In this document: positions 8,145 to 18,063 of the stretch, piece by piece
Position numbering within the stretch: the first letter of the stretch is position 1
Layout: each line of letters begins with the position of its first letter
DNA from: Lactobacillus xujianguonis
Lineage (GTDB): Bacteria > Bacillota > Bacilli > Lactobacillales > Lactobacillaceae
DNA length: 64,000 bases
Assembly: GCF_004009905.1 (NCBI RefSeq)
Contig: NZ_ML136876.1
Span: 25,711-89,710 of the forward strand
Direction: 5' to 3'
Position numbers and translations under genes: made by a program
Notes under the pieces: model-generated
The model's database searches: none
What the model was told of the DNA's origin: nothing
Seen by the model: only the letters and a program-made list of their open reading frames with translations

Positions 8145-9456
8145 ACTGTTGATGATTTTCATGCCATTCTTTGATTTGTTCTAATCGCTTCTTAAAGCGA
8201 ATTTCGTGTCCCTGTTCAGTAGGGAAATAATACTGGTGTCCAACCAAGTTATCAGGCATAGTTTGCATATTAGTCAGCTTATCAGCCGTATCATGAGCAT
8301 ACTGATAGCCGGCACCATAGCCTTCATCCTTCATTAACTTAGTGACACCATTTCTAATCTGCAATGGCACCGGTTGATTCAAGGTATTTTTCACATCATC
8401 AGCCACCTTCATGGTTGCTTCATAAACGCCATTGGATTTAGGTGCTAATGACAGATAAATGACCAGTTCAGTTAAATGCACATTACATTCCGGCATCCCC
8501 AAGAACTGGCAAGCTTGAAAAACATTAATCGCTAGATTCAAGGCATTCATATCGGCTAAGCCAATATCTTCACTGGCAAAACGGACACATCTTCGCGCAA
8601 TATACAGTGGATCTTCGCCACCTTCTAGCATTCTCGTTAGCCAGTAAATTGCGGCATCAGTATCACTATTACGCATTGATTTATGCAAGGCGGAAATCAA
8701 ATTATAGTGATCTTCGCCATCTTTATCATATTTCAGAGTTTTACCACCAAGAATTTGCGTTAACAAATCCTCTTCCAGTTGAACAGTCCCATCTTTTTGA
8801 ATAGTACTGTTTTCAACTAACATTTCTAGTGTATTCAAACTATTCCGGGCATCTCCATCCGCAAAAACTGCAATTTGCTTGAGAGTGTCCGCATCTAGCT
8901 TTAATTCTTGTTTAAAGCCCACTTTTAAGGCGCGCTGCAGTAATGAAATTATTTCCCGGGTACTTAACTGTTTCAAAACAAAAACACGGCAGCGAGACAA
9001 TAAGGCCGAATTAACTTCAAATGATGGATTTTCCGTTGTAGCTCCAATTAAAACAATGGAACCATTCTCAACAAAGGGTAAAAAGGCGTCTTGTTGAGCC
9101 TTATTGAAACGATGAATTTCGTCCACAAAGACAATGGTCCGCTTGCCATAATCTGCATTCTTCTCTGCATCAGTCATGACTTTTTTGATATCTTTAATCC
9201 CACTAGTCACTGCGGAAAAAGAAATAAAGTCTGACTTCGTGTGGGCAGCAATGACCCGTGCCAAGGTGGTTTTACCAACACCTGGCGGGCCCCATAAAAT
9301 CATCGAAGGCACGCGATCCTGGTCAATCATTTCCCACAAGACTTTGCCTTGACCAATTAAGTGTTGCTGGCCCACAATTTCGTCTAAATTGCTCGGCCGC
9401 ATCCGACTAGCTAATGGTTCATTATTCCGATTTGAAAAGAGTGATTCCTGCTTCAT
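8143..9456 (-). CDS. rarA: replication-associated recombination protein A (AAA+ ATPase)
   Basis: AAA+ ATPase of the RarA/MgsA/WRNIP1 clamp-loader-like family, which acts at stalled replication forks. Walker A is GPPGVGKTT, Walker B with sensor region is VFVDEIHRFNK, followed by the arginine-finger segment NSALLSRCRVF and the carboxy tetramerisation half. Length (437 aa from 9456) is normal. The ATG at 9456 is favoured over one two codons earlier because AAGGA then has a 5-base spacing. It directly follows the metallophosphatase gene, so the two are probably cotranscribed. Confidence 0.93.
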   Translation of the reverse strand: MKQESLFSNRNNEPLASRMRPSNLDEIVGQQHLIGQGKVLWEMIDQDRVPSMILWGPPGVGKTTLARVIAAHTKSDFISFSAVTSGIKDIKKVMTDAEKNADYGKRTIVFVDEIHRFNKAQQDAFLPFVENGSIVLIGATTENPSFEVNSALLSRCRVFVLKQLSTREIISLLQRALKVGFKQELKLDADTLKQIAVFADGDARNSLNTLEMLVENSTIQKDGTVQLEEDLLTQILGGKTLKYDKDGEDHYNLISALHKSMRNSDTDAAIYWLTRMLEGGEDPLYIARRCVRFASEDIGLADMNALNLAINVFQACQFLGMPECNVHLTELVIYLSLAPKSNGVYEATMKVADDVKNTLNQPVPLQIRNGVTKLMKDEGYGAGYQYAHDTADKLTNMQTMPDNLVGHQYYFPTEQGHEIRFKKRLEQIKEWHENHQQ

Positions 9457-9464
9457 ATCCATCC

Positions 9465-10322
9465 TTAATTCTTTAACGTGTTCTCATAATTATAGACTTG
9501 CTTAACACTGCCATCTTTAGTTAAGACTACCACATTCCCATCATTATGCGGAAAACGAAGCGGGTCAGAATGAGAACCACCATCCGTAAAAATCCGCGCT
9601 GGTTCATGATCGTATTGAATTTGCCGCACTGGATTTAATAAAGAAGTATGCAAGACTGCTCCATTCTCATATTGACCAGTAATACCTGAAGTTGGTGTAT
9701 GACCAGTAACGATCGTTTTCTTAGTTAAATTGTGAGCAAAGACTTGATCACTAACAGCTTGATACCAGTATTGCTGCCGAGCCCATAAGCGGTAAAAATC
9801 ATAGGTGTATTGGTGATGATAAATATCTAATTCTGCGGCATAAGTTGTTGGATCATCATATTTTTCATCCGGACGCACACCTGCGTGGACAAAAATATGC
9901 TTTGGCGTTTCATACATGATGGGAGTGGTTTTCAAGAATTGGTAATACTTACTTTGACGAACTTCTTCAGGACTTGCCTGATGTCCAAAAAGTTGCTTTA
10001 AAGTCTGATCGCCGCCGTTATAAAACCAAATGCCATCTTGGTGTTCTTGTTCATCAGCATAATTCAGCAGCATTTGTTCATGATTACCGCGAATAATGAT
10101 TCCGCCACTTGCTTGGGCTGCCATTAAAAAGTCTAGAACTTCTTTTACATGGTCACGGCCATCGACATAATCACCACCAGCCACGAATTGGGCTTGCGGA
10201 TAATCCTTTTGCGCTTTTTTAATCAAATCAAGGGTTTCAAGATTGCCATGAATATCGGAAATGAAAAGGTAATTACCGTGAAGTTGGTCAGTTTTTAGCG
10301 TTTTATTAATCAGGTTAGTCAC
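9465..10322 (-). CDS. PPP-family metallophosphatase
   Basis: Cytoplasmic metallophosphoesterase of 285 aa with the PPP signature blocks in order: SDIHGN (residues ~23-28), GGDYVDGRDH, RGNHEQ and FVHAGVRPD, then TGHTPT; these supply the Asp, His and Asn ligands of the dinuclear metal site. Such bacterial PPP enzymes act as Ser/Thr protein phosphatases or dinucleotide hydrolases; the substrate is not determined here. The start is GTG at 10322 behind AGGGAGG. It heads the operon with rarA. Confidence 0.88.
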   Translation of the reverse strand: MTNLINKTLKTDQLHGNYLFISDIHGNLETLDLIKKAQKDYPQAQFVAGGDYVDGRDHVKEVLDFLMAAQASGGIIIRGNHEQMLLNYADEQEHQDGIWFYNGGDQTLKQLFGHQASPEEVRQSKYYQFLKTTPIMYETPKHIFVHAGVRPDEKYDDPTTYAAELDIYHHQYTYDFYRLWARQQYWYQAVSDQVFAHNLTKKTIVTGHTPTSGITGQYENGAVLHTSLLNPVRQIQYDHEPARIFTDGGSHSDPLRFPHNDGNVVVLTKDGSVKQVYNYENTLKN

Positions 10323-10447
10323 TGGATTGCCTCCCTAAAAACTTTCAAAAATTAGCTGAAAATGATTATTTCTATCTGTTTTTCATATTTTACGCTATTC
10401 TACCGGAACTTTCCACGCTATTTTAAAGAAAACTGTAAAATAAATTA

Positions 10448-10482
10448 AAAAGAGGCATCATTTTAGAAACGATACCTCTTTA
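10448..10482 (-). terminator. intrinsic terminator of the LPQTG gene
   Basis: Hairpin AAAGAGG ... CCTCTTT with inner pairing and a minus-strand T tract, just after the stop of the surface protein gene. Confidence 0.75.
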
Positions 10483-10487
10483 CTTGC

Positions 10488-11600
10488 TTATTTTTTCCGT
10501 TGTAGTTTGATCATTAAAGCACTCACACCTAATAAGAAAGCTAAGCCTAGCCAGAAGTAAACGGGATTGTGTGCATCCCCAGTTTGTGGCAAACTACGGC
10601 GTGAACGAGAATGACGTTCACTCTTGGCTGCAAAATCATCGATTGGATCATCACTCTCGTCTTTTTGTGAAGAGTGTCGGTTGGAACTTTCATAACGTTT
10701 ATACTTGCTACTTGGTTGGTAAGTAAAATGCTTGCTTTTAGTCTGCTTAGTAGCTGCCGGCTGATCTGCAGTCGCAGTCGTTAAAGCTGCTTGTTTGTTT
10801 TTGGTTTGATCACCAAGTTTGATCTTTTCGTCCTTTGTCTTATCGTCTAAGCTCTGATCTACCTTATGGTCTTCAACTTTGATTTTCCAATCATCAGTTT
10901 TCGTTTTATCTTTTTCAGTTGCAAGTTCTTTTTTATCTAATTCGGCTAAAGGCTTTTTAGCATTAAAGTAAGTCAAAAATTCTTTCATTGCCCGTAACAT
11001 GAAGGCATCCATCCAACTATTTGCTGCTTCTTGTTGGTCATCATTTTTCGCATTAGTTTTTTTAGCCTTTTGATCCAGTTGCGTTAATAAATCATCAGCT
11101 ACAACATACTTAACTTGAACTCGATTTACTGGATTTTTCTCTTCTTCAGCCAAGATAGTGCGATATTTTAGGGTAACTTGCTTACCGCTTATCTCATCTT
11201 GGGCAAAAACTAAATGGATTTCATTACTCGTTACTGCGGCTTTAGTCTTAGGAAAAGCCTTTTTAAATTCACTTAAGCTATACTGCTCTTCGTCCACTTG
11301 AAAAACCGCACTACCAGTCTTAAGAGCTTGCTCTTCAGGAATCATAATCTTAACGTCAACGTTGCCCCAGAGTTTACGCTTCTTAAAGTCAAAATTTGCA
11401 GTCCATTCCGCAATATCCGCTGTAATTAACTGCCCATGTAAATCACCATTACCAACAGCTTCTTTCGCAATAATTTCAGTCGAAGCTTGGTCATCCGCCT
11501 GCACTTTAGGCGCTGTCAAAACCAGATTCAATCCCAAAACAATGATTAAAATCGCCCACTTAATTAAGAGCGAGTGATTACTTTTTTGCATTTGCTTCAT
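10488..11600 (-). CDS. LPQTG-anchored cell-surface protein
   Basis: Secreted wall-anchored protein, 370 aa. The start at 11600 has GAGGA 7 bases upstream; the open frame extends further but without a start signal. Residues ~12-33 form a signal peptide ending in VQADD. A globular part of about 130 residues rich in beta-type sequence follows (WTANFDFKKRKLWGNVDVKI), which I do not recognise, then a highly charged Lys/Asp/Thr linker (residues ~190-330) and the sorting signal LPQTGD at about residue 337, a hydrophobic segment and KLQRKK. Sortase A should link it to peptidoglycan. It could be an adhesin, but no binding domain can be named. Confidence 0.88.
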   Translation of the reverse strand: MKQMQKSNHSLLIKWAILIIVLGLNLVLTAPKVQADDQASTEIIAKEAVGNGDLHGQLITADIAEWTANFDFKKRKLWGNVDVKIMIPEEQALKTGSAVFQVDEEQYSLSEFKKAFPKTKAAVTSNEIHLVFAQDEISGKQVTLKYRTILAEEEKNPVNRVQVKYVVADDLLTQLDQKAKKTNAKNDDQQEAANSWMDAFMLRAMKEFLTYFNAKKPLAELDKKELATEKDKTKTDDWKIKVEDHKVDQSLDDKTKDEKIKLGDQTKNKQAALTTATADQPAATKQTKSKHFTYQPSSKYKRYESSNRHSSQKDESDDPIDDFAAKSERHSRSRRSLPQTGDAHNPVYFWLGLAFLLGVSALMIKLQRKK

Positions 11601-11784
11601 TCGTTCTTCCTCACTTAAAACGATGTCGTTTAATTTAGGATTGTGCACAAAACTTTTTCGCCAATAAATATACCGACTCCTGCAGCCCGCGTCAACTGCC
11701 ATTTTTGGCTTTAGGCCAAGCATCCTCAGAGCAAATTTGAGTCCGATAATTCTTCACGCACACGAAAATTTTTGCAAAAAAATT

Positions 11785-11822
11785 AAAAAGCACCTGAAAA
11801 ATTCTCATTTCTCAGATGCTTA
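11785..11822 (-). terminator. intrinsic terminator
   Basis: Minus-strand hairpin AAGCATCTGAGAAA ... TTTTTCAGGTGCTT with a T tract; it overlaps the stop of the 153-aa gene. Confidence 0.75.
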
Positions 11823-12281
11823 CTTACGCAAATGATAAACTTTGCCCCGCACTTTTCCTAGTGAACGTTGCCAATGCTTAATTTGCTTTTGTTTTAATTC
11901 ATTATGCCAATATCGTAAAGCCACCCAAATTGCCAAGCGGTTATACCAAGTATAATCATGCTTTAAATAATTATAGGCACTCTTAAAATTGAGCAAATGC
12001 TCAGGGGTGACAAACTGATTGCGCGTCCAATTACTACCCGGCGTTCCATGATGGGAAACACTAACTTCAAGAATCTTGCCCACTGTTAGCCGGGCTCGAT
12101 TGTTCTTATATTCCGTTGTTGCGACTGTAATATAATTGTTAATCAACTCATTTTTCCAAAAACGATTCTGCTTTTTCTCGATCAAAATTGCCTTGCGCAA
12201 TACGCGACTGATGCAATACCAACTCTGCGTCCCATCCGTAAATTCAAGTTTGCACCAAATATAAGTCTTCTGCCGCGCCAT
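11820..12281 (-). CDS. uncharacterised basic protein
   Basis: A 153-aa protein of unknown function, rich in Lys, Arg, Trp and Tyr, with no signal peptide or membrane segment. The ATG at 12281 is chosen because AAGGGG precedes it by 9 bases. The first half (KTYIWCKLEFTDGTQSWYCISRVLRKAI) is probably beta-rich, the second (HLLNFKSAYNYLKHDYTWYNRLAIWVALRYW) helical and very basic towards the end. It stands alone between terminators. I recognise no family. Confidence 0.7.
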   Translation of the reverse strand: MARQKTYIWCKLEFTDGTQSWYCISRVLRKAILIEKKQNRFWKNELINNYITVATTEYKNNRARLTVGKILEVSVSHHGTPGSNWTRNQFVTPEHLLNFKSAYNYLKHDYTWYNRLAIWVALRYWHNELKQKQIKHWQRSLGKVRGKVYHLRK

Positions 12282-12354
12282 GTTTTTCATCCCCTTTTTT
12301 CGGCTAATTAATATTAAAACATTAACCGGCATTTTTTAGTACTATTTTTCACCA

Positions 12355-12393
12355 AAAAACCTGATAATTACCAAGTTGGCAATCATCAGGTCT
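12355..12393 (-). terminator. intrinsic terminator
   Basis: Minus-strand hairpin ACCTGATGATTGCC/GGTAATTATCAGGT followed by TTTTTT, directly after the 95-aa gene. Confidence 0.8.
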
Positions 12394-12396
12394 TAA

Positions 12397-12684
12397 TTAT
12401 TCATCTGTTTCTAGTTTTTTACTTTTGTCTTCTAAGTGAACGCGAGGGAATTCCGTCTTTTGCTTTGCGCGATCTTCGTCTTTTAATTGACTAGCATCAA
12501 GTTCAGCTTGTGCATCATCGCCAACTCCTTGAGGAGCATTGAGACGTAAAATTTCTTGCTTTTCTTCAGCCTTTTTAGCCATCTTCTTCATGACCATCTT
12601 GGTTCCAACGATGGCGGCTGCGGTTACTGCTCCGGCAGCAGTAGCGGCAATTCCGATAATGCTAAGTGTATTTAATTTCTTCAT
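12397..12684 (-). CDS. small membrane-anchored acidic-tail protein
   Basis: A 95-aa protein: one amino-terminal hydrophobic helix (residues ~8-28, Ala-rich) followed by a lysine patch (MVMKKMAKKAEEKQE) and a charged, mostly acidic tail. This looks like a single-pass anchor with a cytoplasmic or surface tail. The 82-aa gene at 15318-15566 has the same architecture. Function is unknown. It follows recQ on the same strand but has its own terminator. Confidence 0.72.
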   Translation of the reverse strand: MKKLNTLSIIGIAATAAGAVTAAAIVGTKMVMKKMAKKAEEKQEILRLNAPQGVGDDAQAELDASQLKDEDRAKQKTEFPRVHLEDKSKKLETDE

Positions 12685-12761
12685 GGATAAACACCTCTAT
12701 CTTTTTTAGTTCTTTACCCACAATTATACTGGCAAACCTCATAGAAAAGCCGCTAGACGAC

Positions 12762-14543
12762 TCAGCCTTGATGATTCTTTTTAAAATCTTTAATTATTTG
12801 CATCATGACCTTACCGTAACGCTCCATTTTGGCTTGACCAACCCCACTAATTTCTAAAAATTCATCTTCAGTGGTGGGTAATTCTGCGGTCATTTCTCTT
12901 AAAGAACGATCATTAAAAATCATAAAAGCTGGTACTTTTTGCTCTTTAGCCAGTTCTAACCGTTTTTCCTTCAAAAGGGCAAATAAGCCGTTATCAGCAT
13001 TTTCTTGTCGAACCTGGCTAACTTCTTGTGGCTGACGCCGGAATACCTGTTGCTTGCCATCAAGCACATCCCAGCCCTTGTTAGTGACATGAACTACCGG
13101 ATATTGGTCACCAACTTGTTCCAGATAACCATTTGCGACCAAATAATTTATTAAACTAATGGCTTCATTTTGCGGCATTTTCAAACTATCATAATGATCT
13201 AATTGCTCAGCATCTAGTTCTTTCATCCGTTGATTTTTAGAGCCAACCGCCACTTGCGCCACAATATTTTTACCAAAACGGCCATCTAATTCATAAACAA
13301 CCGCAATTACTTTTTTAGCAGTTTGGGTGATGTCCATTAATTCTCGTTTATCAAGACAATTGGAGCATTTGCCACAAGGCGGGCAATCTTGACCAAAATA
13401 GCGCACGATAAATTGTTGCAGGCACTCTGAAGTGTTCGCATACTGAGTGATCTTTGCTAATTTTGTGTATTGGACCTTTTGGTACTTTTCATCAGCATCA
13501 GAATTTTCAATAAACCAGCGATAAGTTCTTAAATCTCCTGGCTTGTAGAGCATCACTGCCTCACACGGATCCCCGTCTCGGCCAGCCCGGCCAGCTTCTT
13601 GATAATAAGATTCCAGATTGCGAGCACTGTTAGCATGAATGACAAAGCGAACATTACTTTTATCAATCCCCATGCCAAAAGCATTCGTCGCTACAATTAC
13701 TTGAACTTGGTCAAATTGAAAAGCATCCTGTACCTGCGCACGTTCGTCAGCTGGTAAGCCACCATGATAAGCGGCAACCGAGATTCCTTTTTTAGCTAAA
13801 TAATTAGTTAAATCTTCCACTTTCTTGCGGGTGTTGGTGTAAACAATCCCTGCTTCATCCTGATGATTATGAATATATTTATAAATATATAGATTATTAT
13901 CCTTAGGTGAATTAACCACTGAGAAACTCAGATTAGGCCGCGCGAAAGAAGTAATTACGCGATTTTCTTTAGGGATTGCTAACTGGTTAGCAATATCATC
14001 TTGAACAGCTGGCGTCGCTGTAGCTGTTAACGCTAAAATGTTAGGTTGACTCTTTAAAGCTTTAATCCCAGCCATAATTTGCCGGTAGGCTGGACGAAAA
14101 TCGTGTCCCCACTGCGAGATACAGTGGGCTTCATCAACAGCTACCAATGAGATATCTAAGAAATTCAACTGGTAGCGGAAATAATCCATGGCTAAACGCT
14201 CAGGAGTCACATACAAGAGTTTAATTTTGCCTTCATAAGCTTGGCGCAAAATGGGATTAACCTCTTCTTGTGGAGTAGCTGAATTTAAGGCGGCAGCTTC
14301 AATGCCGTTTTGATGTAAAGAATCAATCTGATCTTTCATCAATGAAATTAATGGTGAAATCACCAAGGTTACTCCGGGATTAACTAAGGCCGGTACTTGG
14401 TAGCAAAGTGATTTTCCCGCTCCCGTTGGCATGACCGCTAAGACATTTTGCCCTTCTAAAACTAAGTCAATGACTTTTTCTTGACCGGGTCTGAAATTCG
14501 AGTATCCAAAAGTGTTTTTTAAGACTGTGTGTGGATTAAGCAT
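12762..14543 (-). CDS. recQ: ATP-dependent DNA helicase RecQ
   Basis: RecQ helicase, 593 aa from the ATG at 14543, which follows GGGAG; a longer open frame lacks a start signal. Motif I is MPTGAGKSLCYQ, motif II VDEAHCISQWGHDFR, motif VI QEAGRAGRDG; the zinc-binding Cys cluster (CLQQF ... CPPCGKCSNC) follows, and a carboxy HRDC domain (LKEKRLELAKEQKVPAFMIF ... SGVGQAKMERYG) completes the protein. It unwinds DNA during recombinational repair. A TATAAT lies about 20 bases upstream of the start. Confidence 0.95.
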   Translation of the reverse strand: MLNPHTVLKNTFGYSNFRPGQEKVIDLVLEGQNVLAVMPTGAGKSLCYQVPALVNPGVTLVISPLISLMKDQIDSLHQNGIEAAALNSATPQEEVNPILRQAYEGKIKLLYVTPERLAMDYFRYQLNFLDISLVAVDEAHCISQWGHDFRPAYRQIMAGIKALKSQPNILALTATATPAVQDDIANQLAIPKENRVITSFARPNLSFSVVNSPKDNNLYIYKYIHNHQDEAGIVYTNTRKKVEDLTNYLAKKGISVAAYHGGLPADERAQVQDAFQFDQVQVIVATNAFGMGIDKSNVRFVIHANSARNLESYYQEAGRAGRDGDPCEAVMLYKPGDLRTYRWFIENSDADEKYQKVQYTKLAKITQYANTSECLQQFIVRYFGQDCPPCGKCSNCLDKRELMDITQTAKKVIAVVYELDGRFGKNIVAQVAVGSKNQRMKELDAEQLDHYDSLKMPQNEAISLINYLVANGYLEQVGDQYPVVHVTNKGWDVLDGKQQVFRRQPQEVSQVRQENADNGLFALLKEKRLELAKEQKVPAFMIFNDRSLREMTAELPTTEDEFLEISGVGQAKMERYGKVMMQIIKDFKKNHQG

Positions 14544-14729
14544 GTTTTCTCCCAAAAACGTTATTATACCGGCTTTTATGGCCATGTTTCACGATGCTGA
14601 ATTGATAAGTCTTTTATTTTAAGAAATGTAATCGGCTTCAGTATCTTAATTTATGTTTCATTGCCATAATTTGGACCGTATAAATCAAATTATACTTTGC
14701 TCTGCTAATGCAAACAAGTGAGTGGTAAG

Positions 14730-14760
14730 AAAAAAGCAGGCGAAAATCATTCGCCTGCAA
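14730..14760 (-). terminator. intrinsic terminator of the nitroreductase gene
   Basis: Minus-strand hairpin GCAGGCGAA/TTCGCCTGC with a 5-base loop followed by TTTTTT. Confidence 0.85.
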
Positions 14761-14783
14761 ATTATTTTCTATTGTTTAAAAAA

Positions 14784-15269
14784 CTACTTAATGACCACTT
14801 GATAGCGCTGGGAGCGGTCCTCTAACTTTGGCTGATCAGCGGCTTTGCCTACACAAACAATGACCGTTGCGTCAAAGCCGGTGGTAATGCCTAACTTTTC
14901 TTTCAAATCAGGATAACTGTTTAATTGTGAAGCCCCTGACATAATGTAGACCGAACCTAAGCCTAACTCAGTTGCTTCAATCATGACATTTTCAGCAGCA
15001 ACTGAAGCATTGCGTTCGCCAAAATTATTGCCCTTCTTCGTGCTAATCACAAATAAAAGCGGAGCCCCGTAGCAGGAATTATTAGTCTTACTCTCTACTT
15101 CCGCCCGTAAAGCCGGATCAACAATTACACTCGCCTGCATGACCGAAGCTTGGTGCATCCCGCAAGGTGCAGCTTGAAAGGCCGCAATTAACTTTTTAAT
15201 CTCTTCTTGCGTTACCGGCAGTGACATAAACTTTCTGATAGCTCTTCTTGCAATTACTGGATCTTCCAT
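14784..15269 (-). CDS. nitroreductase-family FMN oxidoreductase
   Basis: Small FMN-dependent oxidoreductase, 161 aa, of the short nitroreductase type. The FMN phosphate-binding start (ARRAIRKFMS, residues 7-16) and the carboxy glycine-rich LGLGSVYIMSGASQ region are present. An AGGAGG sits before the ATG. The substrate is unknown; such proteins reduce nitro compounds, quinones or enoates with NAD(P)H. Two cysteines (AAPCGMH, NNSCYGA) lie in the central part. It stands alone between terminators. Confidence 0.85.
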   Translation of the reverse strand: MEDPVIARRAIRKFMSLPVTQEEIKKLIAAFQAAPCGMHQASVMQASVIVDPALRAEVESKTNNSCYGAPLLFVISTKKGNNFGERNASVAAENVMIEATELGLGSVYIMSGASQLNSYPDLKEKLGITTGFDATVIVCVGKAADQPKLEDRSQRYQVVIK

Positions 15270-15284
15270 CGAAATCCTCCTAAC

Positions 15285-15312
15285 AAAAAAGCTCCCACTT
15301 AAGGGAGCAAAA
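15285..15312 (-). terminator. intrinsic terminator
   Basis: Hairpin GCTCCC/GGGAGC with flanking A and T tracts. It stops the 82-aa gene and lies only about 15 bases upstream of the nitroreductase start, so the two genes are transcriptionally separated. Confidence 0.8.
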
Positions 15313-15317
15313 ACATT

Positions 15318-15566
15318 CTAATATTCTTCAGGAACATAGCCGTGGTTGATTGCGTCAGCCTTAAGATCGGTTACATCATCATCTTTTTCATCTTCAGTAT
15401 TTTCAGTACTTTCAACATTTTTTTCTTCATAGACTGGTGAAACGCCGCGATCTTTTTCTGCTTCTTCGGTTTCTTCAGTACTATTCTTATCTAAAAATAC
15501 TTTAGTGGCAACACCAGCTGCTACAGCGGCAGTGACAGCCCCAAGTCCAAACATCCATTTTTTCAT
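15318..15566 (-). CDS. small membrane-anchored acidic-tail protein
   Basis: An 82-aa protein with one amino-terminal hydrophobic helix (residues ~4-24, AVTAAVAAGVATKVFL) and an Asp/Glu/Thr-rich tail ending in HGYVPEEY. GAGGTG precedes the ATG. The layout is the same as the 95-aa product at 12397-12684, suggesting two members of a small anchored family. Function unknown. Confidence 0.72.
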   Translation of the reverse strand: MKKWMFGLGAVTAAVAAGVATKVFLDKNSTEETEEAEKDRGVSPVYEEKNVESTENTEDEKDDDVTDLKADAINHGYVPEEY

Positions 15567-15657
15567 ATTAACACCTCATTTTATAAAATTATAAATCCGC
15601 TTTCATCACAATCATTATACGGCATTTAGCAATTTATTTTTACTATTTCGGCTTCTT

Positions 15658-16754
15658 TTAAACTTTTTCGTTCATCAACGCCACTAAACAGATGAGAGTT
15701 GCATCATAATAGTTATCTTTTGGCAAACCATCAGTAAAATGATGTTGCTCACTTAAAAAGAGCTGATCATAACTTTGATTGCGATAATGATTAACTGCGT
15801 AAAAAACAGGCGCACTAAAACTACCAATTGTTTTAGCGTTGATCACTTCTCCGTTTAAGGTATAGCCTGAAGCTAGCGGCACATGCTTACTGAAGAAGCT
15901 CAGCATCCGGCGCAAGATCTGCTCTGATAACTTATCCTGACTATCTGCCAGTAGCATTGGTACTCGGCAAGCATTGGCTGAATAAGCGCCATCATAAGCA
16001 GTCGCCACCGTGTTAGCTTTAACTGGCTTGGCCTTACCCTTCTTAACCCAAGCAAAATCAGGAACCAAACCTGAAGAATTGCTTTTGCTCAGCTGATCTA
16101 GCCGCTTAAGCATTTTTTGCTTGATTACCAGCCACTTGCGCTCACCAGTAAATTGGTAAAACTGCGTAAAAACCGCTGGCATCACGTCTGAGGTCCGCAT
16201 CAAATCATAATACTTTGATTTAGCTGTAGCCCAATTCCCAACGGTTAGGATCTTTTCTCGAGCGTTATATTCATACTTCAAAATATCAGCTAACAATCTC
16301 CGCGCTTGCCGCGCATATTCTTTTTTCTGCGGCCACAAGCGGTAAGCCTGGATCAAGGCTTGCGCCACCATTAAGTCCCCATCAGTCGCACTACTATCCG
16401 CATCTTTGCCAGCCACTTGCCGCCAACTTAAGAGCTGCGTTCCAGGCAAACGATGGTTTAAATAATACTCATAGAATTGCTGGAACTGTTTTTGGTCAGT
16501 TAATCCCTTTTTAGCAGCTAGCACACTAATTAACATCCCGTAACCTTGTCCTCTGACAGAACTACCGGTTTAGTTGCCTGCGGCGTAGTATCAACAAAGG
16601 CCTGCTCGCCCTTCTTTCTTAAATATATCCGTTGCCAATCTTGGTAGATCTGCGCCTGTGTTTCTTGATTGTTAGAAAAACGCACGTAAGTCATTATGAC
16701 GCAGAACAAGATTAGGATCGTAACGAAAATGGTAATATATCTTTTCTGTTTCAT
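15658..16754 (-). pseudogene. GH8 glycosidase of the exopolysaccharide operon, frameshifted
   Basis: Glycoside hydrolase family 8 protein of the BcsZ/endoglucanase kind, which trims the polymer made by a partner GT2 synthase. The first frame (16530-16754) has a membrane or signal segment (residues ~7-25) and YQDWQRIYLRKKGEQAF; the second carries DSSATDGDLMVAQALIQAY. They should be joined as VVLSEGQGYGML, but one A is missing (about 16549-16553), right after the Glu that in GH8 enzymes is the catalytic acid. The carboxy part therefore has no start signal of its own. It follows the GT2 gene with a 1-base gap. Confidence 0.87.
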
Positions 16755-16755
16755 C

Positions 16756-18063
16756 TTAGTCTGAAAATCTCTTTGTCTTTACCCATTTGGTAGTTTTACG
16801 TTTAAAAATCCGGTCGCCCATAACGGAAAAAACTGCACGCAAAGAAACCGCAATAAACAATTGCGAATAAGTGAAGTAAGCTACTAATGACAGCCAAATC
16901 TGCCCATTTGTCGTCTGACCAAATTGCGTTGCAGTCGCGGTATTAATTTGCAAAATGTACAACATAATCATCAAGAGCCAATTAAACAGCAATACTTGCG
17001 CTAACAGAATACTGTTGGTTGAAAGCGTAAATGGAATTTGTAAAGCAGGATTCCAGAAACTGCCAAGCCAAAAGATCAAATTGGCAAAAAAGATGATATC
17101 TGATAAGACAACGGCCTTAGTAAACCAGAAAAATGTGCTGGCATAATACAGCGTTTCTAGTTTAACCCGCCAATTAGTATCATCGAATAAGTGCTTTAAG
17201 TTAGTAATGACGACTTCATAATTGCCTTTAGCCCAGCGCAAACGCTGATAATAATAGTCTCGAACGTGCTCTGGTTCTTGTTCATAAGCTTCTGAGTTAT
17301 AGGCTAAAGCAATCAGCTTTCCAGAACCCATAATTTTGAAAGCCAAATCTGTATCTTCTGTTAGGGCACCATCACGCCAGCCATTAATTGATCTGACATA
17401 GTCAGTATTGATAATGAAGTTAGTACCAGGAATGCTACCAATTTTGAACAACTCCCAGATACCGCAATGTCGAATTCGTTGCGTAACCAAAATCTCTTGG
17501 TTGATACACTTTGTTAAGAAATTTTGATTAGCATTCCGAGTTTTATTACGTCCATAGACCGCAACATACCGGTCCGGATTTTCCAATAGTTTTTGGACTA
17601 AAAAGTACAAGGCATTCTCTTCCGGCATCGCATCAGCATCATAAACTGCTAAATATTCACCATGGGCAATTTTCAAGGCATCATTTAGAACACCTGCCTT
17701 ACCACCACTGCCAGTCCGCTCAATAACTTGGGCGTGATAATTTTGATATTTTGTCTTGTTAAAAACTCGACGCACTTCTTAAGCAGTTTTGTCACTACAA
17801 TTATCAGCAAAGATTAACACTTCTAGTTTATCTGCTGGATAATTCAAGTTAAGTATTGCCTCGGCTGTCTTGGCAATGACCAACTTTTCATTGTGCGCTG
17901 GAACCACAATTGTTACTTGCGGATAGCGTTTAAGGGGCTCAATTTTGACACTAACTTTACTATGCTTTAGCCAAAACTTAACTGCTCCAGCCAAAGTTAC
18001 TAGCGACATTAACAGTGAAAACCAAATGGAAATTAAGGTAATGATTTGAACTGCATCACTCAT
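16756..18063 (-). pseudogene. GT2 processive polysaccharide synthase, interrupted by a stop
   Basis: Membrane glycosyltransferase family 2 (BcsA/PgaC type). The start at 18063 follows GAGGA. The amino part has a membrane helix and VTIVVPAHNE ... FADNCSDKTA; a TAA at 17779-17781 then interrupts the gene, and the same reading frame continues with VRRVFNK, YDADAM, TEDTDLAF and QRLRW (the D, D, TED and QxxRW motifs), then three or four membrane helices. A single base change would restore a protein of about 433 aa. With the frameshifted GH8, the pathway appears doubly inactivated. Confidence 0.87.

Noticed and set aside
8607..9097. Plus-strand open frames inside rarA
   Set aside because: They lie opposite a well-supported gene, have no ribosome-binding site and no family resemblance.
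14580..14600. TGTTTCACGATG upstream of recQ as a second parS site
   Set aside because: Only the left half of the palindrome matches; the right half is lost.
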